DNA of 64,000 nt from Oscillospiraceae bacterium. Lineage in GTDB: Bacteria; Bacillota; Clostridia; Oscillospirales; Oscillospiraceae. A program made the translations under genes and the position numbers. The stretch covers positions 1-64,000 of the forward strand of contig JAGAQA010000029.1 of NCBI GenBank assembly GCA_017622995.1, given 5' to 3'. Every line of letters starts with the position of its first letter. Position 1 is the stretch's first letter. Under the pieces are notes generated by a model, which ran no database searches, was not told the origin of the DNA, and saw nothing but the letters and a program-made list of their open reading frames with translations. Positions 32,658 to 40,542 of this stretch are shown here, one piece after another.

Positions 32658-33524
32658 TTATCCGTTCCCAAATTTCTTGATCAAGTCTTCCCCGTTGCAG
32701 GTTATGTTTTCTCCGCCATAAATCCGGAAGATCGGGGCTTCATTCCATTCATCTCCCAGGTTTTCAAAGGTGTTGCCGTCCACACGGACATCCTGGCACT
32801 GGGAGAACTCCACACCGCCTACGCTGCAATCGTGGATATGATTGCTCATTACCTGCATATTGCGGCTGTTGGTGCCGATTACGCCCAGGGTGCCGCAGCC
32901 GAAGAGGTCGCAGTCCTCCACCAAAATGTCCTGAGAGTTAACATAATGCAGAACGCCGCCCATGCAGGATCCGGGCTCCTGGGTGTGGCCCACGGTAATA
33001 TGGGTTACATAAATATTGGCGCAGTTTTCAAAAGTTAATACATCGGCGTATCTGGGCACGCAGGAAAGGGTGTGATCGGTCCGTGCCTCACCGCCGCCCC
33101 GGACAGTGACATTCTCTACATTCTGAATGATCAGCTCCGGGCCATCGAAGGGATCGTCCCAGCGATAGTAGTCGCCGCCAGAGCTTCCATAGTTTGCCGC
33201 GGTGCTGAAATCGATGAGCTGGGCATCCACAATGATCTCTGTGTCCGGCCCGATGGCACTGAGGAATTCGTCCGCAGTAGACACATGGACGGTTTTCTGG
33301 TTTCCTGTGATGACGCTTTCGGCAATGCCCACAGCTTCCTCCGGCACCGTTACGGCATCCACAATTTCCGCTGGAGCATGGGTTTCCGTAGTGACTGTTT
33401 CCGGCTGGGTGGCCTCCTGGGTCGTTTCCGGGGTGCGCTCCGTGGGCGCCGGAGCCGCGGCAGGCTTTCCTCCGCAGCCGGCAAGCAGCAGCGTAATGAG
33501 AAGGACGCTCAATATACGTTTCAT
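32658..33524 (-). CDS. Beta-helix lipoprotein
   Basis: The start at 33524 gives a clean lipoprotein signal (MKRILSVLLITLLLAG, Cys17), with AGGAAG upstream. After a Thr/Glu/Pro linker the roughly 220-residue domain repeats short strands such as ENVTVRGGG, ANIYVTHITVG, QDILVEDCDLFG, RNMQVMSNHIHDC and QDVRVDGNTFENL. These are the coils of a right-handed parallel beta-helix (pectate-lyase/NosD-like). Such proteins bind or cleave carbohydrates, but no catalytic set is recognisable. It is the first gene of an operon with blaI and blaR1, so it is probably the regulated output or part of the sensing system. Confidence 0.82.
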   Translation of the reverse strand: MKRILSVLLITLLLAGCGGKPAAAPAPTERTPETTQEATQPETVTTETHAPAEIVDAVTVPEEAVGIAESVITGNQKTVHVSTADEFLSAIGPDTEIIVDAQLIDFSTAANYGSSGGDYYRWDDPFDGPELIIQNVENVTVRGGGEARTDHTLSCVPRYADVLTFENCANIYVTHITVGHTQEPGSCMGGVLHYVNSQDILVEDCDLFGCGTLGVIGTNSRNMQVMSNHIHDCSVGGVEFSQCQDVRVDGNTFENLGDEWNEAPIFRIYGGENITCNGEDLIKKFGNG

Positions 33525-33552
33525 ATGAATTCTTCCTTTCTGTAGCAATTGG

Positions 33553-33596
33553 GTTTAACACGTTAGACTTTATAGGCCGAGTTTAACACGTTAAAC
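33553..33596 (-). promoter_or_regulatory. Paired palindromic operators, probable BlaI sites
   Basis: GTTTAACACGTTAAAC (33581-33596) is a perfect palindrome, and GTTTAACACGTTAGAC (33553-33568) is a near copy 28 bases away. A TATAAA -10 candidate on the minus strand (33569-33574) lies between them. The pair sits just before the lipoprotein-blaI-blaR1 operon, as expected for an autoregulated BlaI-type repressor with two dimers. Confidence 0.65.
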
Positions 33597-33676
33597 CTCT
33601 CCTGTCAAGAGGGATAAGAATTTCTTAAAAATCTCCGCCGGATTACGGAAGGAAAGGGGGAATACGCTCAATTGGC

Positions 33677-33907
33677 AATTGACAATGTGAATCAAGAGCC
33701 CAAATACGGTAAACGCTTGAATCACAGAAACGTATGTCATCCTGAGCGGAGCGCGAAGCGCGCAGTCGAAGGATCTTCCCGGTGATTTGACCGCACTGCG
33801 AAACGAACGTAGAAGATCCTTCGACTCGCTGCGCTCGCTCAGGATGACAAATCCGTTCGTACTCCGGTTATTCGCAACACTTGGGATCTTGATTCGAATT
33901 GTCAATT
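33677..33907. repeat. MITE-like element, copy 1 (complete)
   Basis: The 231-base noncoding element has 29-base terminal inverted repeats (33677-33705 and 33879-33907) that match at 25 positions. Inside is a long inverted repeat built on GTCATCCTGAGCG and CGCTCAGGATGAC, with AAGATCCTTCGACT arms. A truncated inverted copy occurs at 45067-45252. The terminal repeats without any coding capacity point to a non-autonomous element moved by a transposase encoded elsewhere. Confidence 0.8.
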
Positions 33908-34001
33908 GTTCATTGTCAATTGTCAACTCATCTCATTTTTGCCCAACCAACAACGCCCGAAATTTTGGAAACAGTGAACAGTCACGGCTCTGTGGCTGTT
34001 C

Positions 34002-34030
34002 TTGTTTTTTTCTCGGTTATGTGATAGTAT
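34002..34030 (+). promoter_or_regulatory. Promoter of the decayed GGDEF gene
   Basis: TTGTTT (34002-34007) and TAGTAT (34025-34030) are 17 bases apart, 46 bases before the original start codon at 34076. Confidence 0.5.
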
Positions 34031-34075
34031 AGAAGCAAGAAAATCCGTAAATCGCGGTTTGTAAAGGGATACCCT

Positions 34076-35168
34076 ATGAAGAAAGTAACAGATAGAGAAT
34101 TGGACGTGTTTGATTGCTCTGTTCGCTTTCTTTCGGATATTGGTGATTGGGTGGTATTTTATTCCGGTGGAAAGAGGCGAACCCGTCTGGCTGGAGCCTT
34201 ACGAGAACCCCAATAATGGCATATACATGATTTCTTATGTAAAGCCGCTCTATATCGGCGAAACACTGGTTGGTGTTCTGGGGATTGATCTCGACTATGA
34301 TACCATCTGTGACAAAGTGGGTGGAATCTCCCTGTATGAAAGCGGATATGCCATACTGATGGATGACAGCGGAAAAATCCTGTATTCCGGAGACCACAAT
34401 CCTGCGATTTCCGCGGCGGCAGTGGATAAAATCATTGCGGAAAATGAAGATTATGTGTATTCCTCCTACATACAAAGGCAGCAGTTCTGCATCACAACCT
34501 CCCACAAACTCAATAATGGAGAATATCTTGTGCTGATCGTACCGGAAAGGGAGATCTACAACACAAGAAACCAGATGATCTTCACCACAATCCTGATCGC
34601 GATTGCGGTGAGCACAATGGTTGTGCTCGTGCTCACCGGCATGATCAACCGGATCATGAACGCTGCCCGTATTGATAAGCTCACAGGGGCAAAGAACCGG
34701 AATGCTTACCTGGAAAAGATGGACAGTATGGAGAATGCAATACACGCCAAAAGGCATGTTTCTTTTGCCATCCTGATATTTGACATCAATGGGCTCAAGG
34801 CTGTCAATGATACCTTCGGCCATGCAGAAGGAGATAAGCTGATCATAAACAGCTATCAGGCAATCAAAAGCAGTTTCCCGGGGGCGGATGTGTACCGGTT
34901 CGGTGGAGATGAATTTGCGGTTTTTATGGAAAAGCCCACGGCCCGGATTGCCGAAAAGCTTATCGCAGAGTTTCGGGATGCGATGACCAGAAAAGCCGGC
35001 AAGGATCCTATTGATCCCGATGAAGCCATCGTTTCCTGCGGATATGCGCTGTATAATCCCGAAACAGACGCCAGCTGTGAGGACATATTCAACAGAGCGG
35101 ACAGAGATATGTACGAGGACAAAAATAGATTTTACGAAGTCAATCCGCATCTCAGGCAAAGGGGATAA
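34076..35168 (+). pseudogene. Diguanylate cyclase (dCache-GGDEF), decayed by frameshift and internal deletion
   Basis: The original start is probably the ATG at 34076 (MKKVTDRELDV), which has AGGG seven bases upstream. One extra T at 34109-34111 shifts the frame; in the shifted frame a membrane segment LIALFAFFRILVIG follows. The next residues, WYFIPVERGEPVWLEPY, belong near the end of a dCache sensor domain, so most of that domain is missing. The rest is intact: a second membrane segment and a cyclase domain with RFGGDEFAVF. A TTG at 34110 could still start a 352-residue product without a proper sensor. I call it a pseudogene, though residual cyclase activity is possible. Confidence 0.75.
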
Positions 35169-35281
35169 AGCAATTCCATTTCTTTCTTCCTCTGGGGGGA
35201 GCGGCGGGACTGCATATGTGAAAGCCCCATATGCGCGCGTATCCCCAGCCTGATTCAGGCCGCGCCGCGGCGGCCGGTGCA

Positions 35282-35325
35282 AGGAAAAAGGTGTGACCAT
35301 GAAGTCATGGTCACACCTTTTTCCT
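35282..35325. terminator. 21-bp perfect bidirectional terminator
   Basis: A 21-bp stem (35282-35302 with 35305-35325) with a 2-base turn, A-run on one side and T-run on the other, separates the plus-strand GGDEF pseudogene from the minus-strand importer operon. Confidence 0.88.
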
Positions 35326-35356
35326 GTTTTATGAATCACCCTTGGCGGGCGGCTGG

Positions 35357-36160
35357 TTACTTCGTGCTGATGTCTGCGCCGAAATACTTGTTGGAAAGGG
35401 CGCTGAGGGTTCCTTCCGCGCGCAGCTGCTCAATGGCCTGGCTGACGGCCTCCCGCAGGGCGGCGGAGCTTTCGCCCTTCTGCATGGGAATGGCAACCTT
35501 GTTGGCCTCTTCCGAGGAGGCTACAATCTTGATCGCCGCGTCCGGGTGCTGGCCCAGGTAATCATAGAAGGATACATCCGCATTCAGGGTGGCGTCTGCC
35601 CGGCCCTGGAGCACCATCTGAATGGTCTCATCCAGCGTGTCCACGCCGGAACAGGTGGCGCCATAGCTTTCCGCCATTTCCATATAGGTGCTGCCGATGG
35701 AGTTGGCAGTGGTTTTGCCCGCCAGGTCCTCAAAGGAATGGATAGTGTCGTTGTCGTTCTTCACCACCAGGGCGGTGCGGATGTAGGCATAGGGGGTGCT
35801 GAAATCATAGGTCTGCTTCCGGGCTTCCGTTACATCCACGCCGTTGATGACCATATCATAGCGGCCGGCTTCCACACCGGCGAGCAGTCCGTCCCATTCG
35901 CCCTCAACAAAGGTGGCCTTTACCCCCAGCTTTTGGGCAATGGCCTGGCCCACCTCCACATCGTAGCCCACCAGGGCATCGCTGTCATCGTGGAAGGACC
36001 AGGGAGCCCAGTTGCCCTCCAGGGCGATGACCAGCTCACCTTTTTCCCGGATCTGGGCCAGACGGTCGGAAGAGGCCTGCTTTTTCCCGCAGGCACACAG
36101 TGCCGTAAGGGCCAGGCATACAGCCAGCAGCCCTGCAATTTTCTTTTTCATCATGTTCAT
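35357..36160 (-). CDS. Polar amino acid ABC transporter binding lipoprotein
   Basis: The 267-residue protein has a lipoprotein signal (MKKKIAGLLAVCLALTALCA then Cys) and a family 3 solute-binding domain: REKGELVIALEGNWAPWSFH, GYDVEVGQAIAQKLGV, GRYDMVINGVDVTEARK and FSTPYAYIRTALVV. The Asp/Arg pattern around WAPWSF and VDVTEARK is that of binders of cystine and other polar amino acids. Its start overlaps the ATPase stop by four bases. It closes a six-gene operon that also carries an ATP-grasp ligase and two esterases, so the true ligand may be a modified or conjugated amino acid. Confidence 0.92.
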   Translation of the reverse strand: MNMMKKKIAGLLAVCLALTALCACGKKQASSDRLAQIREKGELVIALEGNWAPWSFHDDSDALVGYDVEVGQAIAQKLGVKATFVEGEWDGLLAGVEAGRYDMVINGVDVTEARKQTYDFSTPYAYIRTALVVKNDNDTIHSFEDLAGKTTANSIGSTYMEMAESYGATCSGVDTLDETIQMVLQGRADATLNADVSFYDYLGQHPDAAIKIVASSEEANKVAIPMQKGESSAALREAVSQAIEQLRAEGTLSALSNKYFGADISTK

Positions 36161-36912
36161 TCCTTTCTCTCCTCGCCGAGGATGGTTTTCAGGAAGGCAC
36201 GGGCGCGCTCCTGTTTGGGATTTTGGAAGAAAGCGGTTGGATCACTCTCTTCCACCACAACACCGCCCTCCATGAATACCACCTTGGAGGATACATTTTT
36301 CGCAAAATTCATTTCGTGGGTTACCACCAGCATGGTCATGCCCTCCTGGGCAAGGGCCCGCATAACCGCCAGCACCTCGCCGGTAAGCTCCGGATCCAGG
36401 GCGGAGGTGGGTTCATCGAAAAGGATGATTTCCGGGTCCGTGGCCAGAGCCCGGGCAATGGCCACCCGCTGCTGCTGACCGCCGGAGAGCTGATTGGGAT
36501 AGGAATCCGCCCGATCGGCCATGCCCACCTTTTGGAGCATCCGCATACCAAGGGCGTTTGCCTGGTCTTTCGGCATTTTTCGGCCGATGATCAGCCCTTC
36601 CGTCACGTTCTGCAGAGCGGTTTTGTTGCGGAACAGATTGTAGTTCTGAAATACAAAGGCGGTTTTCTTCCGCAGGGCGCCGATGTCCTTTCTGGTTGCG
36701 CCGTGGAGAGGGAACACCTCTCCGTCAAAAATCAGTTCCCCTTCATCCGCGGTTTCCAGAAAGTTGATGCAGCGCAGGAAGGTGGTTTTTCCGGAACCGC
36801 TGGGCCCCAGAATTGCCACCACGTCGCCTTTTTCCACCTCCAGGGACACACTCTTCAGAACTTCCAGCCCGTCAAAACACTTGCGAAGATTCCTGATTTG
36901 CAGCATTGCCAT
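36157..36912 (-). CDS. Polar amino acid ABC transporter ATPase
   Basis: The 251-residue ATPase has Walker A GPSGSGKTT, signature LSGGQQQRVAIARAL, Walker B IILFDEPTSALDPEL and switch THEMNFAK, the set typical of GlnQ/TcyC/TcyN proteins. It lies one base after the permease stop. Its closest resemblance, by eye, is to cystine-type systems (EGLIIGRKMPKDQA). It energises the HisM-like permease encoded upstream. Confidence 0.93.
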   Translation of the reverse strand: MAMLQIRNLRKCFDGLEVLKSVSLEVEKGDVVAILGPSGSGKTTFLRCINFLETADEGELIFDGEVFPLHGATRKDIGALRKKTAFVFQNYNLFRNKTALQNVTEGLIIGRKMPKDQANALGMRMLQKVGMADRADSYPNQLSGGQQQRVAIARALATDPEIILFDEPTSALDPELTGEVLAVMRALAQEGMTMLVVTHEMNFAKNVSSKVVFMEGGVVVEESDPTAFFQNPKQERARAFLKTILGEERKE

Positions 36913-36913
36913 G

Positions 36914-37582
36914 TTAATTCGCTCCGTAAGAATTCAGTTTTTTCTCGCCCAGGGCCTGCAGCTTGGTGAGCACGGTGCAGAACAGCAGGTAAATGAGGGC
37001 AACCTCGATATACAGGGCCAGGTGCTCATAGTACCGGGAGGCAATGCGCTGGGTAACCATAAACATTTCCATCACCGTAATGTTGGCGGCCAGGGAGGTG
37101 TCCTTCACCATGGAAATCAGGTTGTTGGAGAGGGAAGGAAAGGCGGTACGCATTGCCTGGGGGAGAATGATGCGCCGGATGGTCTGCATATAGGACATAC
37201 CCACGCAGTACCCCGCTTCCAGCTGTCCTTTTGGTACGGATTCCAGGGCGGCCCGGATGGTTTCGGCACAGTAGGCCCCCTCGTTGATGGAAAATACCAG
37301 CACAGCCGAGGGAAAGGGATCCAGCATGACCCCCAGGTTGGGCAGACCGTAGAAGATCACATACAGCTGCACCAGCAGGGGCGTACCCCGGACCACCCAG
37401 ATATAAAACCGGGCGATGCTCTTCAGTACCTTTACGTTTGCGAACTGCACCATGGCTGTAACCACCGCGATGACCAGCGCCAGTGAAAAGGAAATAACCG
37501 TCAGGGGGATGGTCATGGTCAGTCCCGGCAGCAGGATTTTCGGGAAGGAATCCAGCAGGATTCCCAGCAGTCGTTGATTCAA
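36914..37582 (-). CDS. Polar amino acid ABC transporter permease
   Basis: The 222-residue protein has about five membrane segments and the HisM/GlnP features: PGLTMTIPLTVISF at the first segment, RGTPLLVQLYVIFYGLP, and the EAA loop GQLEAGYCVGMSYMQTIRRI. One permease gene is present, so the channel is probably a homodimer. It follows the ATP-grasp gene by 18 bases, which ties transport to the ligase and esterases in one transcript. Confidence 0.93.
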   Translation of the reverse strand: MNQRLLGILLDSFPKILLPGLTMTIPLTVISFSLALVIAVVTAMVQFANVKVLKSIARFYIWVVRGTPLLVQLYVIFYGLPNLGVMLDPFPSAVLVFSINEGAYCAETIRAALESVPKGQLEAGYCVGMSYMQTIRRIILPQAMRTAFPSLSNNLISMVKDTSLAANITVMEMFMVTQRIASRYYEHLALYIEVALIYLLFCTVLTKLQALGEKKLNSYGAN

Positions 37583-37600
37583 AGCAAGCTCCTTTTGGTC

Positions 37601-38791
37601 TTACAGCTGTTCGGCCATATCCCGGTAGAACGCATCCAGTTCTTCCTGGGTATCAAAGTTTGCCACATACATCTGGTTGGCCATGGCGCCGGACAGGGCA
37701 TCGGGGATCCGCCCGTTCATGACGATATGGCCTGCGTACTTCATCATGATTTCATAGTCGTCCAGCTTGTAGCGGTTGCCGTCCCGGCGGCCGTAGAAGG
37801 CGCAGAAATGGTGCGCACCCGTAGGCTTGGTGTTGCTGTCGAAGCAGACCATGTCCGCCCAGATCTTATACACGTCGGTTTCCTGGCTGTAGTTGTACAT
37901 ATCCGGGGTATAGCCGCCGGCAGGACGCATATTCACTTCCAGACCCAGCACATCGCCCTTCTTGCCCAGGCCCTCCTGATCCTCCGTCAGCACGAAGAAT
38001 TCCAGATGGATGAACCGGCTCTTGACGCCGAAGGCCTTCACGGTCCGCAGACCGGCAGAGCGAATGTTGTCCGGCAGATCCTTGACCAGATAATAGACGG
38101 AGTCGCTGTTGTTGTTGACAATATCCATAATAGACCGGGGGGAGATGTTGCCGGACTCAAACAGAGGCTGTCCTTTGGAATCCACAATGGCGTCGTAGGT
38201 CTGCACATAGCCCCGGACAAACTCTTCCATGATGTACACGGTATCATCCTTGTGCTCCATAAAGAAGGCCAACTCCTCGTCGGACTGGAGCTTGTAGGTG
38301 TTGTTGGCGCCTACGCCGTTGTCGGGCTTGACCACAACGGGATAGCCCACGGTGTTTGCAAAATCCAGAGCGTCATCCATCCCCTCGATCAGGTGATACC
38401 GGGCGGTGGGGAGACCTGCCTTGGCGTAGTATTCCTTCATGGCAGACTTATACTTGATTTTGCGCATATCGCAGTCCTTGGGACCGGTGGTGATGTTGAA
38501 TTCGGTGCGCAGCCTGGCATCCCGCATGAGCCAGTATTCGTTGTTGGATTCCAGCCAGTCGATCTTGCCGTATTTGAAGGAGAAGAAGGCCACTGCCTTA
38601 AAGACCTCGTCGTAGTTTTCCAGGCTGGATACCTTGTAGTATTCATGAAGGCTGTCCCGCAGCTCCTGCAGCAGGTTTTCGTAGGGGCAGTCGCCGATGC
38701 CCAGAACCCGCATGCCGTTTTTCTTCAGCTCCGCGCAGAATTTCCAGTAGGTCATGGGAAAATTGGGGGAAATAAAAATAAAGTTTTTCAT
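37601..38791 (-). CDS. ATP-grasp carboxylate-amine ligase, substrate unknown
   Basis: The 396-residue protein begins with a Rossmann-like preATP-grasp domain (MKNFIFISPNFPMTYWKFCA). The ATP-grasp fold follows, with the nucleotide-binding Lys in YPVVVKPDNGVGANN, the hinge TVYIMEEFVRG and the metal-binding Glu/Asn in GLEVNMRPAGGYTPDM. The family activates a carboxylate as acyl phosphate and joins it to an amine, as in dipeptide or amino acid conjugate synthesis. It lies between two esterase genes and an amino acid importer in one operon. A role in making or remodelling an amino acid conjugate is inference from that setting. Confidence 0.85.
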   Translation of the reverse strand: MKNFIFISPNFPMTYWKFCAELKKNGMRVLGIGDCPYENLLQELRDSLHEYYKVSSLENYDEVFKAVAFFSFKYGKIDWLESNNEYWLMRDARLRTEFNITTGPKDCDMRKIKYKSAMKEYYAKAGLPTARYHLIEGMDDALDFANTVGYPVVVKPDNGVGANNTYKLQSDEELAFFMEHKDDTVYIMEEFVRGYVQTYDAIVDSKGQPLFESGNISPRSIMDIVNNNSDSVYYLVKDLPDNIRSAGLRTVKAFGVKSRFIHLEFFVLTEDQEGLGKKGDVLGLEVNMRPAGGYTPDMYNYSQETDVYKIWADMVCFDSNTKPTGAHHFCAFYGRRDGNRYKLDDYEIMMKYAGHIVMNGRIPDALSGAMANQMYVANFDTQEELDAFYRDMAEQL

Positions 38792-38824
38792 AAGGAATGT
38801 CTCTCTTTCTGTATATTCAGGCTG

Positions 38825-39577
38825 TTATCCCAACAACCAAGGCAGGTAAGTTACCACCATTTTGTGCCACCAGGGCCAGTCGTGGTTTACGTCATGCCCC
38901 CAGTATTCAAACCGGGTGTGGATGCCCTTGCGGCAGCAGACCTCATCCAGCTTCCGGGTGCTTTCCAGCAAAATATCCTCCCAGGCGCCCTGGCCCACTA
39001 CCACCAGAGACTTCTGGCTGTTGTACATATTCATATAGGGATGATCCCAAGGCATATTGTTCAGGTAGAAAACGGGGCAGTTGTTGTAAACCAGATCGTC
39101 GCAGTAGCTGCCGAAGAATTCCTTGTTGTCGTAGAGACCGGAGATGGCGAAGCAGCCGCAGAACAGGTCGGGACGGCGGTAGTAGAAGTTGGCGGCGTGC
39201 ATGGCGCCCATGGAGCAGCCAAAGGTGAGGATGCCCTGATCGTACCCGTTGCGCTCCCCGCTCAGATGCCTGATGTAGGGAACCAGTTCGTCCACAATGT
39301 AGTGGAAGTAGCGCTCGTGGTTTTCGATGCGCCAGCGGTTGTCGGCGCCCATGGCGGCCCAGGCCTCGTTGTCGATGGAGTCGGCACAGTAAACGGTACA
39401 CTGGCCGGACTCAATCCAGGGGGACCAGGTGGCGGGCATATTGTTCCCCTCAAAGTCGAAGAAACGGCCGCCCTGGCAGGGGAAAAACAGAACGGGCTTT
39501 CCGTAGGAGCCGTAGACCTTGAATTCCATGTCCCTTCTCAGATTGCTGCTGTAGTGCTTAAAATAACGTACTTCCAT
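38825..39577 (-). CDS. Esterase-family alpha/beta hydrolase (second of pair)
   Basis: The start at 39577 is supported by GAGAGG seven bases upstream and by the family-like MEVRYFKHYSSNLRRDMEFK. The 250-residue protein is an alpha/beta hydrolase of the esterase D/enterochelin esterase type: FKVYGSYGKPVLFFPC, the nucleophile elbow FGCSMGAMHA, and a C-terminal GHDVNHDWPWWHKM that supplies the catalytic His. No signal peptide is seen, so it acts in the cytoplasm. It lies 33 bases before the ATP-grasp gene and 38 after the other esterase. Confidence 0.82.
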   Translation of the reverse strand: MEVRYFKHYSSNLRRDMEFKVYGSYGKPVLFFPCQGGRFFDFEGNNMPATWSPWIESGQCTVYCADSIDNEAWAAMGADNRWRIENHERYFHYIVDELVPYIRHLSGERNGYDQGILTFGCSMGAMHAANFYYRRPDLFCGCFAISGLYDNKEFFGSYCDDLVYNNCPVFYLNNMPWDHPYMNMYNSQKSLVVVGQGAWEDILLESTRKLDEVCCRKGIHTRFEYWGHDVNHDWPWWHKMVVTYLPWLLG

Positions 39578-39615
39578 ACGGTTACCTCTCTTTGTAAGAT
39601 TGAGAAAATAAAAGC

Positions 39616-40371
39616 TTAAACGCCCAGACACTCCATGAAAATCGGCACCTGTCTGGCCCAGGAGGCCTCACAGTGGGTGCCCTCCGGCACGATCCGGAAG
39701 GCCAGATTCACCCGCTTGGTCATCAGCAGGTGGCTGGTGGAGAACAGCGCCTCAGCGTTGGCGACGTGGTTGAACATCTCCTTGGCACCGTAGTCCAGAT
39801 AGATGCAGGTGTCCCGGCGGATGTGGGCCCGGGCGATGAGCTCCAGCATTTTTCCGGGAGCCACCCACAGGCTGGGACTCAGACAGGCCGCCCGCTGGAA
39901 AACGTGATTAAAGGTGGTGGCGGCATACAGGGCCATGAGCCCGCCCATGCTGGAACCGGCGATGAGGGTGTTGCACCGGTCCGGCAGGGTGCGGTAGGTG
40001 CTGTCAATATAAGGCTTCAGGTCGTTGATGAGCCAGTGCATATAATGCTTGCCCCGGCCCTTGATTTTTCCAAGCTCGGAATTTTCAAAGGTGACAGGAG
40101 AATATTCCTCCAGCCGGCCGTTGCCCACATAGTTGCACTCGATGCCTACCAGGATCAGCTGCTTGCCGCTCTCATCCATATAGTCCTTCATGCCCCAGGA
40201 GGTGCCGTAGGTGGCGTCCTCGTCGAAAAATATATTGTGTCCGTCGAACAGATACATAACGGGGTAGCGCTTTTCGGGCTCCTGGGTGTAGCTTTCCGGC
40301 AGGTAAACATAGGCTCTGCGAACCTGGTCTCCGGAGAGCTGTGGAATGGTAATGTCCCATTTGATGACCAT
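39616..40371 (-). CDS. Esterase-family alpha/beta hydrolase (first of pair)
   Basis: The 251-residue protein has the esterase pattern RRAYVYLPESYTQEPEKRYP then VMYLFDGHNIFFDED, the nucleophile elbow IAGSSMGGLMAL and a C-terminal VPEGTHCEASWARQVP carrying the catalytic His. This resembles cytoplasmic esterases that open siderophore esters or acyl conjugates. It is the first gene of the operon behind a strong promoter. The two esterases share the fold but differ in sequence, so they may act on different bonds of the same compound. Confidence 0.85.
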   Translation of the reverse strand: MVIKWDITIPQLSGDQVRRAYVYLPESYTQEPEKRYPVMYLFDGHNIFFDEDATYGTSWGMKDYMDESGKQLILVGIECNYVGNGRLEEYSPVTFENSELGKIKGRGKHYMHWLINDLKPYIDSTYRTLPDRCNTLIAGSSMGGLMALYAATTFNHVFQRAACLSPSLWVAPGKMLELIARAHIRRDTCIYLDYGAKEMFNHVANAEALFSTSHLLMTKRVNLAFRIVPEGTHCEASWARQVPIFMECLGV

Positions 40372-40431
40372 GAAAATACTTCCTTCGTTCCTTGTAAAAT
40401 ATGGCAGTTTTTACCGCTTACTTAATATATC

Positions 40432-40472
40432 AGTATACGGGAAACCCCCGGCTTTGTCAAGAAAGCCGGGGG
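40432..40472 (-). promoter_or_regulatory. Strong promoter with its -35 box in a hairpin loop
   Basis: On the minus strand TTGACA (40455-40460) and TATACT (40432-40437) are 17 bases apart and drive the esterase/ATP-grasp/importer operon. An 11-bp perfect GC-rich stem (40445-40455 with 40462-40472) encloses the -35 box. The hairpin is followed by a few U residues and probably ends the upstream PHP gene transcript. Confidence 0.8.
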
Positions 40473-40542
40473 AAATCTGTAGCCTCAGCAAAAGCAAACG
40501 AACACCAGGGGTGTACAAATTGTGCAGGACATACAATTGCCG

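Noticed and set aside
34074-35339. A 421-codon minus-strand frame opposite the GGDEF gene
   Set aside because: The plus strand carries the unmistakable GGDEF motif and sensor remnants; the minus frame has none.
37574-39619. A 681-codon plus-strand frame opposite the ATP-grasp and esterase genes
   Set aside because: No domain or start signal is visible, while the opposite strand encodes two clear enzymes with ribosome sites.
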